5,893 bases of DNA from assembly GCA_017849335.1 (NCBI GenBank), contig JAFIHP010000072.1, positions 1 through 5,893 of the forward strand. Direction: 5' to 3'. Below, in pieces: positions 1 to 4,684 of the stretch; position 1 is the first letter of the stretch, and each line of letters begins with the position of its first letter. The notes under the pieces are model-generated. The model was not told the origin of the DNA. It was given only the letters and a program-made list of their open reading frames with translations, and made no database searches. Source of the stretch: Actinomycetales bacterium. Lineage in GTDB: Bacteria; Actinomycetota; Actinomycetes; S36-B12. A program made the translations under genes and the position numbers.

Positions 1-232
1 GCGGCGCCCCCTCCGCGGCGGCCCCGGCCCCTTCTCCCGTCCGATCGAACAATTCAGCCACTTCTCCACCGGGCTGCAATCGGCGATCGTCTTCCAGAAC
101 CTGTTGACCCATGTCGCGTTCCTGGTGCTCGCCATGGTGGTCGCGGGGTGGTGGTTCTACCCGGTGTGGACCGGTGAGGTCATCCCGTACGACGCCTGGC
201 GGATGCGCATGTGGTTCTCCACCTGGGTGTAG
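1..232 (+). CDS. C-terminal end of a membrane protein, probably a protein O-mannosyltransferase (partial)
   Basis: The reading frame is open from the left edge to the TAG at 230-232, giving 76 residues. The first ~40 residues are polar and Gly/Pro-rich. A hydrophobic segment follows (VAFLVLAMVVAGWWF, about residues 41-55), then an aromatic tail with YPVWTGEVIPYDAW and a final RMRMWFSTWV. Actinobacterial dolichyl-phosphate-mannose-protein mannosyltransferases typically end in a last transmembrane helix followed by a Y-P-x-x-T-G-x-x-x-P-Y-x-x-W...MW...W tail, and this tail is the basis for the call. Such enzymes transfer mannose from a polyprenyl carrier to Ser/Thr of secreted proteins. The catalytic N-terminal part is off-window, and the stretch before the hydrophobic segment is not recognisable, so another polytopic protein remains possible. 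The gene runs head-on into tnaA with only six bases between the two stop codons. Confidence 0.55.
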   Translation, partial: RRPLRGGPGPFSRPIEQFSHFSTGLQSAIVFQNLLTHVAFLVLAMVVAGWWFYPVWTGEVIPYDAWRMRMWFSTWV

Positions 233-238
233 TCAGGC

Positions 239-1633
239 TCAGGGCGACGACGTGCCGAGTGGCTCGAACGTCGCGGTGAAGTGTCGCAGCGTCGGGGGCT
301 CCTCCACGATCCGCAGGCCCGCTAGCTCACCCGCATGGTCGGCGACGTGGCGGCAGACCTCCACCACGTAGTCCATGTGGCTCTGGGTGTAGGTCCGCCG
401 CGGGATCGCCAGGCGGAACAGGTCGAGCGCCGCCGCCTGCTCGGTGCCGTCGGGCTGACGTCCGAACATCACCGTGCCGATCTCGCAGGTCCGGATCCCG
501 CCGACCTCGTACAGCGCGACGGCGAGCGACTGCCCCGGGTACGCGAGCGGATCGATGTGGGGCAGCATCGCGCGGGCGTCGATGTAGACCGCGTGGCCGC
601 CGATGGGACGCACGACGGGGATGCCGGCCTCGTGCAGCGCATTGCCGACGTACTCCGTGGAGCGGATCCGGTACCGCAGGTAGTCGTGGTCGACGACCTC
701 GTGGAGTCCCTGCGCGAGCGCCTCGAGGTCCCGGCCGGCCAGGCCACCGTAGGTCGGGAACCCCTCCGTGAGGATGAGCAGGTCGCGACAGCGGCGCGCG
801 AGGTCGTCGTCGGCGAGGGCGAGCCAGCCGCCGATGTTCCCCATCGGGTCCTTCTTCGCGCTCATCGTCATGCCGTCGGCGAGCCCGGCGATCTCCCGCA
901 CGATGTCGACGACGGCGCGATCTCCCTGTCCGGCCTCACGGGTCTTGATGAACCACGCGTTCTCCGCGAACCGGCAGGCGTCGAGGAACAGCGGCTTGCC
1001 GTGCGCGTCGCAGACCTCGCGCACCGCGTGCAGGTTGGCCAGCGACACGGGCTGCCCCCCGCCGCTGTTGTTCGTGATCGTCACCATGACCACGGGCACG
1101 TCCGGACCTCGCTCGCTCAGCAGCCGGTCGAGCGCGGCGACGTCCACGTCGCCCTTGAACGGGTACTCCGACGCGGGGTCACGACCCTCGGCGACCACCA
1201 GGTCGACCGCCGTGGCGCCGGTGTACTCGATGTTGGCGCGGGTGGTGTCGAAGTGCGTGTTGTTCGGGATGACCTTCCCCGGCCCGCCCAGGACGCTGAA
1301 CAAGATGCGCTCGGCGGCACGCCCCTGGTGCGTCGGGATCACGTGCTCGAACGGGAACAGGGCGCGGACGGCATCGCGGAAGAGGTAGTACGACGGCGAC
1401 CCGGCGTACGACTCGTCGCCGTGCTGGAGCGCAGCCCACTGGTCCTTGCTCATCGCGCCCGTCCCCGAGTCGGTGAGCAGGTCGATGAGGACGTCCTTCG
1501 CGTCGACGCGGAACAGGTTGTGCCCGGCAGCTGCCAGGGCGGCCCGCCGCTGCTCGCGCGTCGTCATCGTCAGCGGCTCCACGGAGTGGATGCGGAACGG
1601 CTCGAAGATCGTGGTGAACACCGGCTCGGTCAT
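239..1633 (-). CDS. tnaA: Tryptophanase (L-tryptophan indole-lyase, EC 4.1.99.1)
   Basis: PLP-dependent beta-eliminating lyase that converts L-tryptophan to indole, pyruvate and ammonia in the cytosol; the family also accepts cysteine and S-substituted cysteines. It is full length at 464 residues (E. coli TnaA has 471). Family blocks appear in order: EPFRI (11-15), LLTDSGTGAM (52-61), PTHQGR (100-105), NNSGGGQPVS (188-197), D218 and R221 (PLP contacts), SAKKD with PLP-lysine K261, EGFPTYGGLAGRD (290-302) and IPRRTYTQSHMD (410-421). Three positions separate tryptophanase from tyrosine phenol-lyase: D129 (Thr in TPL), I385 (Arg in TPL, which binds the phenol) and H451 in LRHFTA (Phe in TPL). 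All three read tryptophanase. The ATG at 1633 is chosen because it matches the family N-terminus; an in-frame GTG at 1684 would add 17 unmatched residues. No Shine-Dalgarno precedes this ATG. No tryptophan permease is in the window, unlike the E. coli tna operon. The gene is divergent from an Lrp-type regulator, its likely controller. Confidence 0.95.
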   Translation of the reverse strand: MTEPVFTTIFEPFRIHSVEPLTMTTREQRRAALAAAGHNLFRVDAKDVLIDLLTDSGTGAMSKDQWAALQHGDESYAGSPSYYLFRDAVRALFPFEHVIPTHQGRAAERILFSVLGGPGKVIPNNTHFDTTRANIEYTGATAVDLVVAEGRDPASEYPFKGDVDVAALDRLLSERGPDVPVVMVTITNNSGGGQPVSLANLHAVREVCDAHGKPLFLDACRFAENAWFIKTREAGQGDRAVVDIVREIAGLADGMTMSAKKDPMGNIGGWLALADDDLARRCRDLLILTEGFPTYGGLAGRDLEALAQGLHEVVDHDYLRYRIRSTEYVGNALHEAGIPVVRPIGGHAVYIDARAMLPHIDPLAYPGQSLAVALYEVGGIRTCEIGTVMFGRQPDGTEQAAALDLFRLAIPRRTYTQSHMDYVVEVCRHVADHAGELAGLRIVEEPPTLRHFTATFEPLGTSSP

Positions 1634-1713
1634 GCGCGGATCGTGCCGGACACCGGTGCCGGTACGGAATGACGAGCGCAACACAATCCACGGATCGAGT
1701 TACTGTTCGACAT
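1630..1713 (-). CDS. Possible 27-codon leader ORF coupled to tnaA
   Basis: An ATG at 1713-1711 opens 27 codons that end in a TGA at 1632-1630. This stop overlaps the tnaA start as ATGA. A purine-rich GGAACGG stretch lies directly upstream and could act as a weak ribosome binding site. The peptide begins MSNSNS, contains RGLCCARH with adjacent cysteines at residues 11-12, and has no tryptophan, so it does not resemble E. coli TnaC. It uses several codons rare in this genome (TGT, AGT, TTG, GTA, CAT), which suits either an attenuation peptide or plain non-coding DNA. Translation through it would cover the hairpin at 1646-1662 and deliver ribosomes to tnaA, which lacks its own Shine-Dalgarno. 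An ORF of this size can occur by chance, so this is a candidate only. Confidence 0.25.
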   Translation of the reverse strand: MSNSNSIRGLCCARHSVPAPVSGTIRA

Positions 1714-1747
1714 CCGTTCCGCTCTTCCGCCTTACGATCGGAGTTCG
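1634..1747. promoter_or_regulatory. Divergent tnaA / Lrp-type regulator control region
   Basis: These 114 bases separate the tnaA start (1633, minus) from the regulator start (1748, plus) and must hold the promoters for both unless they lie inside the genes. About 1678-1712 is noticeably less GC-rich than the surroundings, as expected of a promoter. On the minus strand, TCGAAC (1710-1705) and GATTGT (1688-1683), 16 bases apart, are a loose -35/-10 pair for tnaA. On the plus strand, TACGAT (1733-1738) is a loose -10 for the regulator and would give an almost leaderless transcript. GGAG at 1740-1743 is a plausible ribosome site four bases before the regulator's ATG. A bulged hairpin on the tnaA message, 1662 to 1646 (CCGGCA-CCGG-TGtCCGG), lies just upstream of its start. 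None of these boxes is a strong consensus match. Confidence 0.45.
1691..1716. promoter_or_regulatory. Imperfect inverted repeat, candidate regulator operator
   Basis: The left arm CGGATCGA (1691-1698) is mirrored by TCGAcaTCCG (1707-1716) around the 8-base spacer GTTACTGT; two extra bases interrupt the right arm. The core is TCGA-N8-TCGA. It is centred about 44 bases upstream of the regulator gene and overlaps both the candidate tnaA -35 box and the start of the putative leader ORF. A dimeric Lrp-family protein bound here could affect both directions. The match to the E. coli Lrp consensus is poor, and short dyads are common in GC-rich DNA, so support rests mainly on position. Confidence 0.3.
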
Positions 1748-2200
1748 ATGGACCGCGTCGACTGGAGCATCCTGTCCGAGCTGCAGGCCGACGCACGGCT
1801 GTCGTTCAACGCCCTGGCCCGGCGCATCAGCTTGTCCGCACCGGCGACGGGCGAACGCGTGCGACGGCTGGAGGACGCGGGAGTGATCACCGGGTACCAC
1901 GCGCACGTGAGCCCGGTGCGGGCCGGCCGGCCTGTCCGGGCGTTCGTCCGGATGCAGTGCTACGGCCCCACGTGCATCCTGCGCGACCCGACCGTGGCCG
2001 GCTGGCCCGAGGTCCTCCAGCTCCACCGCGTCACCGGCGTCGACTGCACCGTGCTCCTCGTCGCCGTCCCCGACATGCCGGGCCTGCAGGCGTTGCTCGA
2101 CCGGCTGGCGGACTACGGGCGGCCGGAGAGCAGCCTCGTCCTCGACGACGTCGTCGAGTGGGGCGTCATCACGGCCGCGGACTCCCCCGGGGCGTCGTAG
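1748..2200 (+). CDS. Lrp/AsnC-family transcriptional regulator
   Basis: The product is 150 residues, the normal size for the family. Residues 1-50 form the AsnC-type winged helix-turn-helix: DWSILSELQADARLSFNALARRI, then the recognition region LSAPATGERVRRLEDAGVITGY. Residues ~62-140 form the RAM ligand-binding/oligomerisation domain, with HRVTGVDCTVLLVAV (93-107) matching the family's effector-site TG motif and the closing strand VLDDVVEW (131-138). The ATG at 1748 puts the helix-turn-helix at the expected distance from the N-terminus and has GGAG four bases upstream. Lrp-family proteins are DNA-binding octamers or dimers that sense amino acids and often control the adjacent catabolic gene; here that is the divergent tnaA. 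Cysteines at 71, 76 and 100 in or near the sensing domain are notable. The effector is unknown; tryptophan, another aromatic amino acid or cysteine are inferences. Confidence 0.93.
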   Translation: MDRVDWSILSELQADARLSFNALARRISLSAPATGERVRRLEDAGVITGYHAHVSPVRAGRPVRAFVRMQCYGPTCILRDPTVAGWPEVLQLHRVTGVDCTVLLVAVPDMPGLQALLDRLADYGRPESSLVLDDVVEWGVITAADSPGAS

Positions 2201-2225
2201 CCGGGCGCCGGTCCACAGCGCCGAA

Positions 2226-2250
2226 CGCGAGGGCGCCGGCTCGGCTCGCG
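2226..2250 (+). terminator. Weak inverted repeat between the regulator and comF
   Basis: CGCGAG (2226-2231) and CTCGCG (2245-2250) can pair around a 13-base loop, starting 26 bases after the regulator's stop. There is no T-tract, so it does not meet the usual intrinsic-terminator pattern and could equally be a chance GC-rich pairing. The remaining 67-base gap shows no promoter that I can support, so the regulator and comF may be co-transcribed. Confidence 0.15.
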
Positions 2251-2267
2251 GGCCACAGCATCGCCTG

Positions 2268-2939
2268 GTGCAGCCACTGTCCACCTGGGCGACCGACGTG
2301 CTCGACCTGGTTCTCGCCCGCGCCTGCCTGGCCTGCGGCGAGCCGGGGAGAGCCTGGTGCTCGCCATGCGTCGCGGCGTGCCCGCGAGACCTGCGGCCGG
2401 CCGGTCTCGCCGGGCACGACGTTCCCCTGGTCTGTGCCGCCCGGTACGACGGCACCGTCCAGGACGCGATCATCGAGTACAAGGAGCGCGGCAACCGGGC
2501 CCTCGCGCCCATGCTGGGCCGGCTGCTGGCGGAGGCGGTCTCCGCGCACGTCCACGGCACCGGCGAGACGGCCGCGACGATCGTCCCCGTCCCGGGGCAT
2601 CATCGGCCGGCCCGGGGCTTCGACGCCCTCGGCGGAGCCGTGCAGGCGGCCTGTTCTCATCTCGCCGCATCCGGGCTCCGGGCCGCGGTCGTGCCCGCCG
2701 TCCGCCTCGGGCGAGACGCCGGTCCGATCAAGGGCCTGGGCCGGGCACAACGCCACTCCGCGGTGGCGGGATCGATGCAGCCGGGAAGCTCCCGCGCGCA
2801 ACGACGCGCTCGCGAGCGGCGGCCGCTGGTGGTCGTGGACGACGTCGTCACCACGGGGGCGACGGCGGCCGAGACCGTTGCCGTGCTGCGCGCGGCCGGC
2901 ATCGAGCCCGTGGGCATCGCCGCGATCGCGCGAGCGTGA
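2268..2939 (+). CDS. ComF-family phosphoribosyltransferase-domain protein
   Basis: The product is 223 residues, typical of ComF/GntX proteins. The N-terminus has a predicted zinc-binding double-Cys motif, C20-x2-C23 and C31-x2-C34 (ACLACG...WCSPC). A phosphoribosyltransferase fold follows: YDGTVQDAIIEYKERG (60-75), VPVPGHHRPARGFD (106-119), IKGLGRAQRHS (154-164) and the PRPP-binding loop VVVDDVVTTGATAAE (188-202), with acidic D191-D192. ComF is needed for DNA uptake in competent bacteria; GntX is a related protein. In actinobacteria the biochemical role of this homologue is not settled, and competence should not be assumed. The start is GTG, chosen because the N-terminus then fits the family; no clear Shine-Dalgarno is visible, and GTG at 2298 is a shorter alternative. 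It lies 67 bases after the regulator on the same strand and converges on lpqB 14 bases away. Confidence 0.92.
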   Translation: MQPLSTWATDVLDLVLARACLACGEPGRAWCSPCVAACPRDLRPAGLAGHDVPLVCAARYDGTVQDAIIEYKERGNRALAPMLGRLLAEAVSAHVHGTGETAATIVPVPGHHRPARGFDALGGAVQAACSHLAASGLRAAVVPAVRLGRDAGPIKGLGRAQRHSAVAGSMQPGSSRAQRRARERRPLVVVDDVVTTGATAAETVAVLRAAGIEPVGIAAIARA

Positions 2940-2950
2940 CGCGGTCCCCT

Positions 2951-2983
2951 GGGCTAGCCCGGGTAGGCGGGCGTGGACGCCCG
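2951..2983. terminator. Paired palindromes at the comF/lpqB convergence
   Basis: GGGCTAGCCC (2951-2960) is a perfect 10-base palindrome covering the lpqB stop codon. Eight bases further on, CGGGCG-TGGA-CGCCCG (2968-2983) is a 6-base-pair stem with a 4-base loop inside the last codons of lpqB. Both read the same on either strand, and they sit where two converging transcripts must end. Neither has a T-tract, so a bidirectional terminator is plausible but not established. Confidence 0.3.
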
Positions 2984-4684
2984 AACCCGTTCCGTCCACG
3001 AACCGAGGTCCAGTTCGTACACCAGGCCGTCGGCCGCCCCGACCAGCGTCGGCAAGCCGGGGGATGCCGCCAGCGACGCCGGAGCGTTCGGCGCTCCGCG
3101 GGGCGTGACGGCTCCCCGGGCGAGCGAGACGTCGAACACCTGGAGCGCGCCGGCGTTCTCCGCGCCGAGCACCGACAGCGTGTCGGACCTCGACCAGGCC
3201 ACGCTCGTGACCTCCGCCAGTCGTGCCTCGACCCGGACCGGCGCGCTGATGGTGACGGCTCCGCTCGCGCCGGAGCCGCGCACGATGCGGCCGACCAGGA
3301 GGCCCGTCCGAGGTCCGCGGCGGACGATGAGGGCGGCACGCGTGCCGTCGCGGGACGGGACCGCGGCGACGAGCGTGGTCCGCTTGCCCAGGCCCGACAC
3401 CGAGACGGGGACGCTCGTGCCGTCGGCCTGCACGGCCAGGAGACCGCCGGAGCTGTCGACCACCCACAGCGAGCTCCCGTCGAACGACAGCCCGGTCGGC
3501 GTGCCCGGGGGGCGGACCCGGATCATCGGCGCACCCTCGGCCAGTCGGCCCTCCCAGACCGATCCCTCGGCGTCCGTGCCGGCGACGGACTGACCGTCAC
3601 GGCTGACCGCGAGCGAGACCAGCGGGGGCTCACCGGCGCCGGCGGCCCCGGGGACGGCCGTCACGGCGCCGTCATCGAGGCGGACCACGCCGTCCGGACG
3701 CGCCGCGAACGCCGTGGCGACCGTGCCGACCGCATCCGGATCGACGCCGGGGTAGACGTCGCGCGGCTGCGGGGACGGAATGCTCGGGACGACGAGCGGC
3801 TGGCCGGCGGCGGTGATCTCGACGGCCTGCACGTCGGGCAGCTGCCGCAACGTCCACACGAGCTGCTGCGACATCGCCCGACGCGTCCGGTCGTCGGCCT
3901 TGCGCGCATTGGCGGTCAGGTCGACGCGGGCCACGCCGGACTCGATCGGGACGGCGTCGATGTTGAGCCCGACGCCCGCGGGGAACGCGGTGCGGACGGC
4001 GGGCTGCAGCCAGTCCGACGGTCCGGCGACCAGACCGCGCACCAGCGTCGTGGCCAGGCCAGGACCGACGACCGGGATCATCCGCGAGTCCGGCACCAGC
4101 GTCTGGAAGGTCGGCTCGAAGAAGTAGACGGAGAAGCTGCGGAAGGCGCGGTCGACGTCGGACGACGACAGGATCAGGCCCTGCGGGAGATCGTCGATGC
4201 GCCACTCGCCGTCCACCTGACGCAGCGAGAAGGTCTCGTCGATCTGCGCGGTCGGCCCGCTCACCTGGTATCGACCGTTGGGGGCGATCTGTCCCGCGCG
4301 GCTCGCGGTGACCTCGACGGTGTCGCCCAGCGGCGTGAGAGCGGGAACCCCCTCGTAGACGACGACGCCGGCCGCCGTGTCCCAGTTCCGGCTGGCCTCG
4401 TCGGTCAGGTACTCGCGCGCGACCGAATGGTCTCCGTCGAACGACGCGGACGCGTCGAGGAACCCCTGGACGACCTGCTCCGGCGTCATGCCCGGACGCG
4501 GCTCACGGGCGATGACGCGGATGAACTGGTCCTCGCGCTGGACGCCGACCTGCTCACCCTGCTCGATCGGGCCCGATGTCGGCACCTGCGCGGCGACCGA
4601 GCCCGTGATCGACGAGCAGCCGGAGAGCACCGTGACCAACGCGAGGACGGTCGCGACCAGACCGCTCGCGGTGCGCCGGGTCAT
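2954..4684 (-). CDS. lpqB: Lipoprotein LpqB, partner of the MtrAB two-component system
   Basis: The product is 576 residues, close to the ~583 of M. tuberculosis LpqB. A lipoprotein signal peptide is clear: MTRR, a hydrophobic stretch of residues 6-20, then lipobox LSGC with the lipidated cysteine at C23. It is followed by an NTF2-like region (~50-175), a GerMN domain at about 205-300 (VVGPGLATTLVRGLVAGPSDW; later VARVDLTANA and AMSQQLVWTLRQLPDVQAVEI), and a C-terminal beta-propeller-like LpqB domain to the end. Known LpqB proteins sit on the outer face of the membrane, interact with the MtrB sensor and modulate MtrA phosphorylation, affecting cell division and envelope homeostasis. The start is firm: AAGGA lies six bases upstream, and the ATG overlaps the mtrB stop as ATGA, so the two genes are translationally coupled. 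A longer in-frame extension upstream would overwrite mtrB and the signal peptide, and is rejected. The gene ends 14 bases from convergent comF. Confidence 0.95.
   Translation of the reverse strand: MTRRTASGLVATVLALVTVLSGCSSITGSVAAQVPTSGPIEQGEQVGVQREDQFIRVIAREPRPGMTPEQVVQGFLDASASFDGDHSVAREYLTDEASRNWDTAAGVVVYEGVPALTPLGDTVEVTASRAGQIAPNGRYQVSGPTAQIDETFSLRQVDGEWRIDDLPQGLILSSSDVDRAFRSFSVYFFEPTFQTLVPDSRMIPVVGPGLATTLVRGLVAGPSDWLQPAVRTAFPAGVGLNIDAVPIESGVARVDLTANARKADDRTRRAMSQQLVWTLRQLPDVQAVEITAAGQPLVVPSIPSPQPRDVYPGVDPDAVGTVATAFAARPDGVVRLDDGAVTAVPGAAGAGEPPLVSLAVSRDGQSVAGTDAEGSVWEGRLAEGAPMIRVRPPGTPTGLSFDGSSLWVVDSSGGLLAVQADGTSVPVSVSGLGKRTTLVAAVPSRDGTRAALIVRRGPRTGLLVGRIVRGSGASGAVTISAPVRVEARLAEVTSVAWSRSDTLSVLGAENAGALQVFDVSLARGAVTPRGAPNAPASLAASPGLPTLVGAADGLVYELDLGSWTERVRASTPAYPG

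Noticed and set aside
239..1633. Tyrosine phenol-lyase as the identity of the lyase
   Set aside because: The phenol-binding Arg is Ile (385), and the flanking specificity positions D129 and H451 are those of tryptophanase.
335..1672. 445-codon plus-strand open frame over tnaA
   Set aside because: Fully antisense to an unmistakable tryptophanase; its composition (Val/Arg/Asp/Gly-rich) is typical of a complementary-strand artefact.
1634..1684. GTG at 1684 as the tnaA start, adding 17 residues
   Set aside because: The extension has no counterpart in the family, whose N-terminus aligns from the ATG at 1633, and it has no better ribosome site.
2268..2939. Competence system suggested by ComF
   Set aside because: ComF-like proteins are widespread in non-competent bacteria, and no other DNA-uptake gene is present in the window.
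2169..3467. 432-codon minus-strand frame across comF and lpqB
   Set aside because: It overlaps two well-supported genes and its product is a low-complexity Arg/Gly/Pro string without recognisable motifs.
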